Shown: piece after piece, positions 42,936 through 56,479 of the stretch
Layout of the letters: the number at the start of each line of letters is the position of its first letter
How positions within the stretch are numbered: the first letter of the stretch is position 1
Source: Lucifuga dentata
Lineage: Eukaryota > Chordata > Actinopteri > Ophidiiformes > Bythitidae
DNA: 64,000 nucleotides
NCBI GenBank assembly: GCA_014773175.1
Contig: VXCM01000408.1
Coordinates: 324,615-388,614, forward strand
Direction of reading: 5' to 3'
The notes under the pieces: model-generated
Told to the model about the DNA's origin: nothing
Database searches by the model: none
What the model saw: only the letters and a program-made list of their open reading frames with translations
Translations under genes and position numbers: made by a program

Positions 42936-43369
42936 GAGAGCCCTCCACAAATATTGGCAACCTTGGTAAATAAAAGCAAAATGGGCTGTGAAAAAAAGTC
43001 TTTGTTTATCCTACTGATCTTTCATTCAAAATATTAACAAACATATAACCTTTAATTAAAATAAAAATAATTGAGAGGAAAAATAAATTCTTATCACGAA
43101 ACAAATGTTTTTCTCAATTGGCCTGGTGGAGTCTGATGGTAGTTTTGGAAACTTTCTGACCCCAAAACCCAACTAACTGTCTGCAATTCTCCAGTTGTGA
43201 TCCTTGGAGATTCTTTGGCTGCTAGAACCATCTTTCTCATTGTGTGTGGGTCAATACAGACACACGTTCTCTACCAGGCAGACTGAGAAAAACATTTGTT
43301 TCGTGACAGTATTTCACAGCCCATTTTGTTTTTATTTATCAAGGTTGCCAGTATTTGTGGAGGGCTCTG
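42936..43369. mobile_element. Deleted Tc1-like element with long terminal inverted repeats
   Basis: Both ends are flanked by TA (42934-42935 and 43370-43371), the Tc1/mariner target. The left end reads GAGAGCCCTCCACAAATATT and the right-end complement CAGAGCCCTCCACAAATACT. The arms continue through GGCAACCTTG, AAATGGGCTGTG and CACGAAACAAATGTTTTTCTC. The interior (CTGCAATTCTCCAGTTGTGA and following) resembles a leftover of a Tc1 transposase region, but no open frame survives. At 434 bp it is non-autonomous. Confidence 0.8.
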
Positions 43370-43655
43370 TATTGCCTACGACAATGCCCTTTTGTTACTT
43401 CATCATTTAAAATCCCAACATTTCCTACAGGTCTGCTTCAGCTGACACACATCTGCACTGCAACATTACAGGCTTTGACAAGTAACCTTTAGCCTTCTCA
43501 ACTCTCACACTTTTAGTGAAATGAAATGTGGAATTGTCACTCTTCAAGACATCCAGTCAATGGAGTACATTCCCAGCTGCCAGCTGCTAACATTTAGTTT
43601 AAACAGCATAGCCATTTCTAGTTGTTTTGTACTACTTCTAGAAGTTTAATCTTAA

Positions 43656-44239
43656 AGGACCATAACAGTTTGTTTTGGGTTTTTTTGCATGTTTGAACAC
43701 CAAATAAATATTACTCACATACACATCACATTACTGCAAGCCATTTTTCATAACATACTACTGGAGTGGTATATTTTCAAATTGTTCTTTCTACCATCCA
43801 GGCAGCCATTGGTTTCAGTTCATTCCAGTACGTTATAAAAATCAACTTGTAGAGACTTGAAACATGCTGGAGATAGTGAACCACATGCCACTATTATTAT
43901 TTTATTTTATTTTTGTTATTTTTACTTAATTTAACTGATCCAACAATAAAGCTACAAGGAAGAAAATGTAAGTCTCCGCCAAGGAGGAGAGTCCCAGGAG
44001 AACATACTGCTTTTAGAGAAATTAAAACGAGCGTGCCTTCTACATTTGGGCATGCGTGATATAGCAGGTGAAACACTGAAATTATCATCTGAACATTTGA
44101 TTATGAAAGATTATGGGATTTACCGAAATAACACAAAAACTAAAATGCAGTTTTATGCTTTGGAAAATGGTTGGCAGTGAGATAACAGGTATGTGGGTAT
44201 TTATTGGGCTCAAATATGCAAAACTACCAGTGTGGTCCT
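43656..44239. mobile_element. TTAA-flanked inverted-repeat element, copy 1
   Basis: TTAA at 43652-43655 and 44240-44243 bounds a 584-bp unit with ends AGGACCATAAC and GTGTGGTCCT. The internal sequence (CAGCCATTGGTTTCAGTTCATTC and more) is shared with copies at 56196 and 61312. TTAA target sites are typical of piggyBac and Kolobok superfamilies. No transposase is present. Confidence 0.75.
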
Positions 44240-46905
44240 TTAAGGCTTAACTAAGTGTTGTTTTGCCCTAAATAATATTTGTTTTAAAAGTATTTGTCTA
44301 AAAGCCCACTTTATTCAACAACAAAGTTAACCTGTGCATTATATTCAGCCCAAAGTCACAGTATACTGTACAATGATATGAATGTCAAAAATTATGTGGA
44401 TTTATTCAATGAGCAATGATCAGAAAGAAAATGTAGATTCCTACTTAATGAGTTTGAAATACTTTATGTGTTGCCTTTCTAGGAATTCATATTTAAAGCC
44501 CAGATAAGTAAGTATGAAATACAGATCAAAAGATGCTGGGCAGAATATCATCATCTCACATGATTGGTCAACCTAGCTCATGCCCATCCCATTGCTGCCT
44601 TGTGTGTATAATACTGGACATGCCAATGCAACACGTGTACCAAATGAACCCAGCCAGTCCAAAAAAGAACCGTGGGAGGGAGGAGTACTGTAATCGCTCC
44701 CAAACACCAGCCTCTGATCTCGTTAAAGACTAATTGATGTTCTATGTTAACGAGCTTTACCTTAATTTGTGGTATTAAAAAGAACACTGGGTGCAAGTGT
44801 GTGGAGTGGGTGGGACTGGAGGGTGGGTGGAGGGCTGGATTGAGGAAACTATCCACTAATGTTACATCAAACAAATGATGAAAGTGGAGATTGTATGAGG
44901 GAAAAGGAAAGGAAACTGCAAAGGAAGTCACAGGTTGCAGGGGTGAGAAGAGACGGAAGGGATTGAGGCGAGAAGAAACAGGGGATTGGCAGAAGAAAAG
45001 AGAGACAAGCAAAGGGGGGATTGAGCTCAGCTTGAAGGTTTTCTGAGAAAAAATCAATGAATCAATGAGGTGAAATTGATGAAGAGCAGGGGGGATGTAG
45101 AAAACAAGCACACAAACATTGACTCTATTTCTGTCACCTCTCCTCTCATGCCCTCCAACCATGTCTTCCCCTGATATTCAATTCCAAACACCTCCCCCAA
45201 CCCCCCCCCCCNCCCCCCCCCCCTTTACTCTCCGCTTCAATCTGTTGCTTTTCCAATCTCTCCTCATGCTTTTCCTCCACCTCCTCTTCCTCACACCTTC
45301 TCTCAGCTCTCCCCCTACACCTTCTGTCTCTCATCACCTCTCCTCTTCCTTACCTTTCACCTCTCTCTCTCCCTCTCTCTCTCTCTTTCTCTCCCCTCAC
45401 AGCTGGTACAGTACAGATCCCTCTGAGTAACTGTACGGTAGATCGGCAGAGCAGCGGCCCTTCTGACACTCAAGGCAACAGTTTACAGGCAGCAGTGTAT
45501 GCATTACACTGCTGCAGTGAGTGTGAGTGCGTGTGTGTGTGTTAATCCAAAATTTCACAAGGCTTGCGAAGGAAATATGATAAACTGAACAATACACGTC
45601 CCTGCATTGCACAGAATGCACCTGCTGATTGAAATGGATATCAGCAGGAGAATTCAGCTCAGAGAAACAGAGAGACAGGAACCCGCCACAGAAGTGAAAA
45701 ACAAATAACACATTAATTCCAATTTCCATCCGGATAAATGCATTTGATGGCTCCACCGTGCAGGCCAATAAATTTGATCTTGCACTCCCAAACACTGCAG
45801 CAAATCTGTAAGAGAGGAAACACTGTGTCGCTCCATTTTACAGGTCAACAGCATGATCTTCTCCCATGGTGGTGCCTTTGGTTTGGGCCTTTTTTTTTTT
45901 TTTTTTTTTTTTTAGAAACAGGAGTGCTTGTGATAGTGTATCTGTGCCTGTTATTTGCTTCTCCCTTGATAAAGTAGTGCAAGGCAAAAACAAAAGTTAT
46001 TTAAGCACCCAAAGGGAGTGTAAATTTAGAAACGCACCTACAAAGTGAAAAAAAAAAAAATCTCACACGCTCTTTCACACAGCTGGAAAACGGTGTTCCA
46101 GCTGTCCGTGAGTGTTTTAGGCAAGTCAACCCACTGGGGAAACATTCCTCGGTGGCAACAGAGGGATAACTGAGCGCTGCCATACGCCCAAATATTCAGC
46201 GGATCGGGATATAAATAGATCAAGAGGAAAAACTGATCGGCAATCTTTTTAGGCTTAACTGTGGCGATACAAGACGAGCAAACAGACTTGACGCACGCGC
46301 ACACATACACACAAAACACACACCACATTAACCACGCAGCTTGAGAAAATGAGCATTAACAGATATGATCACCTCAGTTAATGCATCTGCAGAGTGACAG
46401 GAAACTGCAGCAAGCGCCGGTGTTTAAACACTTAAACGGAACCCAAACTCTGTTTTTATTAATAATGCAAAGAAATTCCCTGCTAGACAAAATCTAAGCC
46501 TGAAGGTTTAGTCCATATGATTAACTGAAACTGCCGGTAATCGGTGTGCGTGCTTATTTGGAAAATCTAGCCCGGTTGTGAGCCTGTGCGTTAAGGGGCG
46601 CTGGGGCTTGTGAGTTTCAGGCGCAGCAATGACAGAAGGGTCAAAGCCCCGGTGCGCCGGCCGTTTCCCCTTCTCCATCTCCGGTCATCCATCTCTCCAT
46701 CACACGGCTGTACAGATGCAGACACCCGAGCCCCCATTCCTGCTTCATGACGCGCAGCACCCCCTCACTGCCCGAGCCGCAATTAATCTAACCAGCACCA
46801 GTCTGCCTGCGTGCGTGCGTGAGTGTGTGTGAGTGTGTGTGTGTGTGGGGTGAAGCAGCGAAAATGCCTCCGCACTGCAAATATCATTAAAATAAATGTA
46901 CTTAC

Positions 46906-47170
46906 TGTCTTTCAGCAGCCTGTCCCCCCTCTTTTCCTTCGTCCCTCCATCCTTTTTCACATCGTTCCTTTTTGAGGTATCCGTTTTTGCGGGTGTCCCC
47001 CACCACACACACACATACACACTGACAAAATATATATCTAAATATATATGTTCTACATGTATTCAATTTCTCCGCTCTCTTTACCTCTCTCCCTCCCTCT
47101 CTCCTCTCTCACACACACACTCACACACTCTCTCTCTCCCTCTTTCCCTGTTCTTTTGTTAAAATTCAGT
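46906..47170 (-). other. grin2d: Candidate grin2d 5' UTR exon (upstream end uncertain)
   Basis: On the minus strand, CTGAAAGACA is followed by gtaagtac, a good donor, at 46905. The sequence upstream is CpG-containing and could be a first exon. The 5' boundary given is a guess. No protein evidence is possible because the exon would be noncoding. Confidence 0.3.
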
Positions 47171-47181
47171 ATATGCGCCCC

Positions 47182-47194
47182 GTCACCTAGCAAC
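47182..47194. promoter_or_regulatory. RFX X-box
   Basis: GTCACCTAGCAAC fits the X-box consensus GTNRCC-(0-3)-RGYAAC exactly with a 1-nt spacer. It lies in the CpG-richer region next to the candidate first exon of grin2d. RFX factors act in neurons and ciliated cells; a role here is inferred. Confidence 0.6.
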
Positions 47195-47351
47195 CGTCAA
47201 CCTCTCTCTCTCTCTCTCTCTCTTTCTCAACCTCCCTCCCTCCCTCCCTCGCCATCACTGGCGACACGTGTTGAATGCTAAACTTAGCGGTCCGGAATAA
47301 AATTAATAAAGGGGTGGACGCTCTCTCGCTTTCTCTCTCTCTCCCTCTCTC

Positions 47352-47504
47352 NNNNNNNNNNNNNNNNNNNNNNNNNNNNNNNNNNNNNNNNNNNNNNNNN
47401 NNNNNNNNNNNNNNNNNNNNNNNNNNNNNNNNNNNNNNNNNNNNNNNNNNNNNNNNNNNNNNNNNNNNNNNNNNNNNNNNNNNNNNNNNNNNNNNNNNNN
47501 NNNN
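47352..47504. other. Assembly gap, 153 N
   Basis: The gap is flanked by CTCTCTCCCTCTCTC and CTCCCTCCCACCC, so a pyrimidine-rich repeat probably caused it. It removes part of the presumed grin2d promoter. Confidence 0.99.
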
Positions 47505-48413
47505 CTCCCTCCCACCCACCATCCTTCCATCCATCTCTGCCTCCCTCCCTCGCCGTCCTGGCTTTTCTCCTGCCTCATATCGCCTCTTTCTGCTTCTCCA
47601 AGCAAAACGGAGACGCCACACCAGCGTCTGTGGATCCACATGTGAGTGTCACCCTGTCCGGTGCGTCTTTGCATGGAGAGGGAATCTGCAGCATGCTTGC
47701 GTGTGTGACTGTGTGTGTGCGTGCATGCTTGCGTGCGTGAGTGAGACTGTGTGAGCTGCTTGCAGAGAGTGGAGGAACATGCGGTATGAAAACTGCAACT
47801 CAGTAAACTAGAATTTAAAATGTGTTTTCTTTTTTTCTTGCTTCAATGAGTTTTGAAATGAAAAGTGAAAAAAAAAAAAAATCATTTTATATCCAAGTAA
47901 CTTTTCATTATTTGTTGAGGAGAAATGCTGTGCAAAATTACATTTTATGTTTACAGTTCTTTTTCATCCAAATGTGAAGCTGTGCAGAAGCAGAAGGTAT
48001 TTTAGAGGAGTTTACATTTGGGATGTGATGTTTTCCATTATTCTTTTCCTCTTCTCTCACTCCCTCTTTCTGCTTTTTGCGTCAACCAGATCAGCATCAA
48101 TCAATATAGCAACAGATCATCAGCAGGCTACAGATTAAATGATCTTCTGATTGAGGTTTAACCTTTTCAGCAGATCTTGAGTTCACTTTTTGATCACACA
48201 CACTCACACAGACACAAAAAACAAACACACAATCACTTTGCTTAAATGTAACAACTGCTTTAGGGTGGGCAGGGCAAAGGTCTCACTGTATTGATAGACA
48301 TGTATGTTGCCTCTGGAGGGCTGATAACTGATGAACGCACATCTCAGATACCATCTAACTGAACAATCGTCAATATGAGAGACTCTAAGGCACACGTGGA
48401 CGCACATGCAATC

Positions 48414-48456
<43 letters not shown>

Positions 48457-51400
48457 TCTCAGATCAATGCCCAGAGGCAATGTCCCCTTTGTCAGACTTT
48501 TAAAGGTCTGTCCCGTAGTTGTCATCTCACTTTGCCCAACTGCATTGTCATAAAAATCTGTTGTGGCTTCCTTCTCGACACCCACAAACTGAGGCCACCA
48601 TGTGTGTATGTCAGCATGTGTGCATGTGTGTTTGAATGAACACATTTCACTTCCCAAACTCAGTAGTTTGTATAATGTTGCCATATTAATTCCACAATCA
48701 GTGTAATCCTATTAGTATTGGTAGATGGCAGTTTATACTGGCAGATGCAAAAAGAAATTTCAGTATATAAATGTTTTACAGATATTTGCCCCTTTTTATT
48801 CAAGTTTATTAATTTTAAAGATTGCTTTTTTACAATAAGGTAATAAAGGAGGTAACAAAATACATACTGCTGGTCTCACTCTCTCACACACATACACACA
48901 CACAGTAATTAAGAATTAATGCACAATCCACAGTCTCCCTTTTATAGTCCAAATTGCATTGTCTCCCAGGCAGGATAGAGAAGGGTTCCATATTTTATCA
49001 AACTGAAATGGCTTGTCACTCAAGATAACGCTTAAAGCTTCCAGGCATGAATTCTAAGTAAGATTTAATCCACTGTAGCTACAGGAGGTTTGGTCAGAGA
49101 TCCACTGTAAAAGTACACATCTGGCAGTGAATAAAAGGTAAGCGGTGGATACAGACCACTGGGGTAACAGTTGTTGCAAGTATATTATTAATTTCTTGAA
49201 GAACACTAGATCAGAATGATGCAACACACTGTAATGACATATAAATAAACAATGGAAACGTGTCCGGTCTTCAATCTCACATATGAAGTCAATTTTACAC
49301 AAATTATGATTGATTTTAGTTTATTTCACTGGGGTAATATTAAGTCGATCTTTATCTTGTACTTCAGGTGCTTAATTGGTGAACAGATATTTAGTGTCCC
49401 AGTACAAGTTTATTTTGTGTTGTACTTGTGTTTTTATTTATAGTTGCTTTCATCAACTATTTATAGTTGCTTTCTGTGATCACCGTTTGTCAGTTTGTTT
49501 GTTGCTTTGTTTGTTTGGCAGGATATCTTGAAAAGTTATGGACGGATATGGATTAAATTTGGGGGACAGATAGATAATGTCAAGAGGAAGATGTGATTAA
49601 ATTTGGGAGGTGATCAACCTGATGGTGGAGCTGTAATAAACACAAGTACATTTTGTCCTATAATTATTGAATTGTAAATGATAGAATCAGAATTCTTTTT
49701 TTCCTGGATTCCATGAGCCGATGTATAGGCCACGCCCCCTACATTACTACGCCCACTTTGCCTACATTTTACAGAAGTGTGAATTTATTTTTAAACAGTT
49801 TTTTCGTATTTCCTCCTAGAATTTTGGTTCAATTGACAGAAAATGTTGCATGTAGAAGCTGAAAAAAGTGATTTGTTTTTTGATATTCCTTATCATTCTG
49901 CTACAATTGGCTGAAGTTGTGTGCCTATAAAATCCTTGCATGCACTCTAAGTACCTTCTTGTTATTACAATTAGTTACATGTACAGTTTAAAATTTGAAC
50001 TTATACTTCCCATTGTCTCTGCCTCAGTGTGTATTTTTATCTCAACTCTTGCCAACAATGTCTATATGACCATGTGAAAAACAAACATCAGCTCAAATAT
50101 CACTATCAGTTTTCCTTTATGGTTAAATATCTCGAAAATCTAGTATTCACCAGATTCGGGTTAGACCAACACATTCACGAATGTAAGCAGTGTGCGCACA
50201 CACACACTCAGAGAAGATTAAACGGAGCTCCTCCTGGTTTTGAATCCAGGAAGTGCCGGTGTTTTTGTTTGTAATACAGAAAAGGCTCCACAGGTGACAG
50301 ACAGGCAAGAACATAAACTAGTTTCTCTGCATGAGACCGGTCTGTGGTCAGTTTTAGCATTTTTGCCATATGGCAGCAAAGGTTAGGATGTGAGGCGATT
50401 GAGCTGATCACAGGTCAGTGCGCCCCGACCCAGTGATTAGGCTCCAGATGGCATGGAGAAAGACTGCGGGCTGCTGTTTTAGAGCCACACAATATGTGAT
50501 AAGGGATCCATATCTGGTTCAGTGGTGCGTTCACTGTCGGTGCTATGGCATTAATGGGCCAGATATATATCAGATATCCATATTTTCTGCTACAAGGGAA
50601 AAGGTGAACCAGCCGTTGTACTTGTTATCTGTATTTGCCACATGCATTCGTCTTCATTTGCATTCATCAATCAATTCATCATCAGCTCGCCTCTACACTC
50701 CTGTCTCTCTATGGCTCTCTCTCTCTTGCCTTGGGCATGAGAAGATATTGGAATAGTAACATTAAGGTTTATGAGGCATGTGATGGTATGCGCCAATACT
50801 GTATTTACTCCACAGTGTGTGTGTCGGTATGCTGCAGCTTCTCTCATACACTGTGTGAGTAGAATTACATGATAGTTATACTGATGGAGCACATTTTCTA
50901 GTTATGGTTAATAATGGTTGGATGTATGCCTGAGGCACATTGCTGATGTCTGTATGCTTTTCACTATTCTGTCTCACATTGCTGTCTGCAAGTGTGTGTG
51001 TATGTGTGTTTGTGTTGTGTGTAAGTGAGAGAGTTTGATTTTTGGTGTTTGGTCTAATCTGATGCGACTGGGCTCCCCTATCTCTATTTACGCATCTGTT
51101 TAGCTGTGAACTAACAATCAAATAATAAGGTTCTCTTTCTCTCTCAAACACACACACACACACAAATACACATATACTGTGTACACAGATGCAGAAACAC
51201 AAGGGTGAGCTTAGAATTCAAGGCCTTGTGACAACTCTCAAAATTAAAATATTAGCCATAATTCTTATATTTTATTGAAATCATATTATAAGCAAACTGC
51301 AAACATAACATGTAATAGTTTTGTGTGGGAATATTTATAATGTTATTAAAAGTATATAATTAGCCTACATCAAAAACTTGTTGACATAATACACAAGCAA

Positions 51401-53547
51401 AATGGCAGGCCTTTCTAATTAAATAGATAATATGATGTGGGCGATAAACCGTGTTACTAAAAGACATCATTTCTGAGAAAATGCTTCTCTTGTAGCATGA
51501 AAAATAAAATCACCTGACACTACGCTCATCATAATGAGGATGATGAAGCTTAGAGAGAATGTGAGGTTAGCTTTTGGAGGCAAAACTGAAACAGAAACCG
51601 AATGTCAACACAAAAGTACAAAATACCCAAATATGACTGCAAAGATGTTTGACGTTTTTGCCTGATAACCAGACTGAGCTTTGGCAGCAAACAGAATGCC
51701 AACACTAATGTGTTTCTGTTGAACCCTCTCTTCCTGGTCACTTAAGCATGGGACACACTGGGAGTTTGGGCTTTGGTGAGGTGTCAAATTCACAGATGTT
51801 CACACATGACAGCCAGAGGTTCCATATTTGATGACTTGAGAGCTCAACTCAGATCTTGTTACGAAAATGAGCAACATCTCAGAGGGTTCGACAGTTTCTG
51901 TATGAGTCCATGAGTTGGAAATGATTTCATAATGTGATAATTGTTCTTGTATGTGTGTAGCAAGGGATAACCTTCAGAAAGACTTGAAGCTAAAAAAAAA
52001 AAAAAAAAAAACAGTTTGAAAATTATTGTTAAAAAAAAGAAGAGTATATTAAAATTGGCCTCATAATTGGACACAAAAATCCTCATGTGTGTGTTGCTTG
52101 CTTTAGTCATTGCTACTCCAAGAGAGACATTTAACAATGAGAAATTCTGCATTCATGTGCTGGTAGGTCCAACGCCAGCCAGAGCCTCCAACACACCACG
52201 AGACAGACCTGTAATCATTTGGTATTCTTTACTGGAATGCAGCACGAACAGCTACTATAATAAATCCAACAAATGTACCCACAAAAAAATGATGAAGGTA
52301 ATGTTCATAGAAGTGTTTTGTTACCACTGACTGTCGTGAAACCTGATATTTTTGCTGTGTGAAAAGGTTAAATGTTGTCATTGTGTTTTGCAAAGTAGGA
52401 CCAAAAAAAATAAAATTAAGTCAAAGTAACAGCAAAAAAAAAAAAAAAAAAAAAAGCAACTTGACTAAAGCATTTTCAACTCAGGTGATTAATGTCTGGA
52501 TCACTATGATATATGCTGACTGTACTGTATAAACTCATATTTATAAGACCAATGGTTTGATTGATGATGATTTAATAATCGTTCCATTAATTAACAAATA
52601 TTCATTAAATAATGCCTGCAAACTACAGCAGTCTTCATATCTCTTCAGCAGCGAGACATCCAAATTAAATTAGACTTGACAACAATTTTAACGACAGTTA
52701 ACAGGACTGCTTGAGAGCGAGCGAGCAAGAGAGAGAGAGAAATCCTTTATACATTTCATACTGCTACATCTCTGCTATTTGTGAATCGTCAAGATGAAAT
52801 GACAGAAAAGACAGAAGGAAACTTAGAAAGGATAGAGAGAGAGACAGGGCTTGTGAGAAGGAATGACAGTTTCAGGGGACTGGTGTTAATCTGACATTAT
52901 ACATCTCATGAAACTGAGTTTGGTGTGTTGAATCAGGCCAAATGTTAGTTTGCAGGGCTGCATTCGGCTTTGATCAACCAAAACTGTCAAGATATTCCAC
53001 CAACTCGTTCACTGTCCCAGTCCTTGTCATGTGATTTATTTATTTCAAGTTCTGCCGTTTCCTCCCACAGTGACCTGTAGTTCCTCTATTTGGTGCGGAT
53101 GCTGTTAAAGGAACAGACCTTAAGTCACAGTGAATATACTGACATTTGTTTCTGTTCCCATATTCGATAGCAGCTTAGCAAACTTTACGAACACAAAATT
53201 CAATTTTTTATTTGGAGTGTACTTCAAGCGATAAAGAAACAAGCCCTTGGGATGACTCCGTAAGCCTGACTGGACTGTCTGGCATTAAAAATAAAGACAA
53301 GGAGCCTTAGTACGGAGCGAGAGGCAACAGAGGGGGTGAACAGGGGCATGAAGTGGTTGGTTAGAGGATGGAGACTGAGTGGAGTGTGGTGGGGGTCAGT
53401 GAGGAAGAGCAAAGGGGAAACAAACTCTAGCCTGCACTATAAAAGAGCTAGAAATGCCTTTTAAACTTTCTGTGGATGACTCCATCATGCATACTGTGTC
53501 TTTTTATGTCCTTTAATCTCTCACATTCCCACTTTCCCACTCACTCA

Positions 53548-53549
<2 letters not shown>

Positions 53550-53585
<36 letters not shown>

Positions 53586-53586
53586 N

Positions 53587-53623
<37 letters not shown>
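53550..53623. repeat. (CT)n-N-(CA)n compound microsatellite
   Basis: A (CT)n run meets a (CA)n run at an N (53586). The true junction and array length are unknown. Confidence 0.9.
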
Positions 53624-53625
<2 letters not shown>

Positions 53626-56479
53626 GGCAGAAAGGAAAAGTGGCAATTGAATTTTCTTTCAATAGTGCTGTGGCAGAGGAAAGTGTGCAGGGCCACAGTG
53701 CTAGCTCGCCTCTATCTCATGCAGACACTGAATTCCGCCTCAATCCATTCCTCTGCCCTTCCCCTTTTACGTATTCTGGCCTCAAAATCCCCTCCACTCC
53801 ATTTCTGGAATAAATTATTTCATTTAGTTTTGGTCCGCAGCATTTTTATTCGTCTCTGTCGCATGCCTCAACTTCTGTCCCTGTGGAGAGCCCTGATGAA
53901 TGTGTTGGGCTCGCACCCTCTGATCATCCCTGCTCTGAATGCCTTTAGATTCTGACTTCTGGCTTGCTCCAATACACAGAAGGACTCCCTCCTTCCCTCG
54001 CTCTCCTTCGCTCCTTCTCTCTCAGACACACAAATACACAAAGGAATAACGTAAGCTATAGAGCAGATCTGGACCCTTAATCTTTGCACAGACACACAAT
54101 CTTTACAGAAACAGCCACACATTTTCTCTCTCCTCTGTGGATAGGCGCGAGTTGTACTGTTCCTTGTTCAGATTAATGATGACATTTAAGAACACTGAAC
54201 AGTTTAAAATAACATCTATAATTCATTTGGGAACATAAGTATAACAATGTATAGAAGGCACTTTAAGTCACAAAGCTCATGCATATGGAAAAAGCTGCAA
54301 ATGAATTATTCTTTTTTATGACTGAAGGAGAGAGCCTAAGAACTTGATTACCAGAGCAAGAACCTTGTGTGCGCAATGGAATGTGTTCATATGGCTGCAT
54401 GTGTGGCTGCATTTGCATATGCACATATATACAACATATGGGTATGTGTGTTGTTGAATTAATGAAGGCCATTGCACTTTCTCTTGTACCGAATGATTAC
54501 ACTGGGGTGTAACCCTGATTGGCATGGCCTAGAACCCTGTCTGGAGCCCCAAACAATGTCAGATAAGACCTCATCTTCCTCAACAGTGTGTATATGTGTG
54601 TGTGCACGTGCATGTTTCCCAAAAGAACACAACTTGACAGAGATCGGGATTCGATAGGGATAAGTGAGCGCTCCGTTTCATCCAAGTCACGGGGGGATTC
54701 TTCTGTAACTGCTAACAGTCCAAAAAGCACACATAGATGTGCGTACACACATATACGTGCACACACACAAACTACAATCCCCCTGGCGGGCGGTCCTCCG
54801 GTGGTATCAATTAAGATGCAGGTCTAATCAATGTCTTACCACCAGCCTGATAGTCAACTACAAGGAGATTAAGACTGAGCTTACATCTTAACACAGAGGA
54901 GGCAGCCACACAAACATATATACAAAGATCCCTCCCGNCGCCCACCCACTCACCCCCACTCACGATACGTAGAACAAACATAACAACACAGCACACATCC
55001 TCATCTTTATCTGCTGTGCTGTTGCATCTGGTGAAGTCTGTACTTGAGATGCTCTCTGAACAGAAAACAACAATGGAATGTGTATTTTCTCTCATTCTGA
55101 TTTTTCTCTCCTCTTGTCTCTCACTAGGCTGCAGTCTGACCTAAATACTTCATGTTTTTGATGATTGGACCAAAACAGAGATCAGAGGTGTCCAGCAGGC
55201 TTGGCATGACACTGGAGGAGGGGAGGGAGGATCCTAACACACACAAAGAAATGCTGGTNCCACCCTACCCCCACCTTTTGTGACTATAAGCATAGCTCAT
55301 AAACCAGTCAAATCTTATCCTCACAGACCCGCCGCATTCCTCACCTTAAATCTTACTCAAACCTTTCACCTTGCATGAGATGAAAAAGCTGCAGCATATC
55401 AGCTCCCTGTTCACCCACCCACTGCTAATCCAGGCCTGGGTGGGAGAGGTCCATCATTCACATGATAAGAGAGGACACTAGAGAACCTTTGACTTTGGCT
55501 TGTGACCACACCTTGAGATTGAAGAGGCTGTAATGCAGCAATGGCAGACGGCCCACCAGTTAATGATCTGCTTCTTCCTCTTTTCAGCTTAACACAGGGT
55601 CATACTGCTCCATGTCACCACTGTGCTAAACACTACAACAACCACAAGCAGGTGCGCTCGCAACTTGTCCATATTTCCCTCTAACGCAATCAGAACGGCA
55701 AATACAGAGGTCAAATTAAGCCTCAGCGGTTTTTTAAGAGCAGCTTTTCATTTTTTATTTAATGATGTGAGGAGATGTGATAGGTGTAAGCACTGTGATA
55801 AAGTCAAGCTCCCTCATTCTGCAAGACAGGAAATAAGGAAAAGCAGCTCTGACCAGAGGCAGGAAGCGTTTTAAATTTTTACACTCAGGCAGAAGTATTG
55901 TATTGCATCCTCAGCTGAATTTTACTCATTGGTGCCTAGAGAGTAGAAGTTATTTGGAGGTTCCCTACAAAAGCAATATGGTATAATTGCGAGAGCTTAT
56001 TGTACATTTTTCAAGTAAAACTTCCAATTATGTAGGAATTATTCCTTGCAAATAATAATTATCTACAATTAGTTTGTAGTGTTTCTATGAAAAATTCAAA
56101 ATACATTAACTGCAGATCAGTCACCTGAATCACTGCCAATACTCAGTTACTAAACAACTCAACTCATTCCCAAACAGCTTTCAAACCATAATTAAAGGAC
56201 CATACCATCATTTTCCATGTTTGAGCCTAATATATTCAATTTTCATACATGTAACGTTAATGGCAATCATGTCCCAAAGCATACTACTGGGACGATGAAT
56301 TTTAAAAAAATTTCCTACCTTCCAGACTGCCATTGGTATCAGTTCATTCTGATACGCTATTAAAATCAATTCATTGATACTTGAAACGTTTTTGGGATAG
56401 GTAATCCATCATCTTGAACAAGACGTGTATTCACCATATGTTTTTTTTTTTTTTTTTTTTAAGTTACATAATTTTAGCA

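Larger units (their letters stand above)
31675..46905 (-). other. grin2d: Probable grin2d first intron (5' UTR to coding exon 1)
   Basis: A strong acceptor just before the ATG exon implies an upstream noncoding exon. If the donor at 46906 is right, this intron is about 15 kb. I see no other gene in it. It contains (CCT)n at about 32829-32865, (GA)n at 33529-33590 with an N, 34073-34108 and 35331-35375, (GT)n at 35950-35980, 41370-41424 and about 41725-41754, a C-run with an N at 45212, a Tc1 remnant at 42936-43369 and a TTAA-flanked element at 43656-44239. Confidence 0.45.
46100..47720 (-). promoter_or_regulatory. grin2d: CpG-richer region, likely grin2d promoter and 5' end
   Basis: CpG dinucleotides become frequent here (GCGCCGG, GGTGCGCCGGCCG, GACGCGCAGC, CGCCGTCC) against a CpG-poor background. 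The region contains an RFX X-box, CT-rich runs and a 153-base N gap. It lies upstream of the minus-strand grin2d coding exons and about 11 kb from the plus-strand pitpnc1 start codon. Promoter assignment is inferred from composition and position. Confidence 0.45.

Noticed and set aside
44578..45162. 194-codon minus-strand open frame
   Set aside because: Composition is low-complexity and there is no family resemblance, no conserved motif and no splice context; most likely chance.
47187..47754. Open frames spanning the N gap
   Set aside because: The middle is undefined sequence and the flanks are CT-rich repeats.
53476..53955. 159-codon plus-strand open frame
   Set aside because: It runs through a CT/CA microsatellite with an N, and the remainder has no recognisable domain or splice context.
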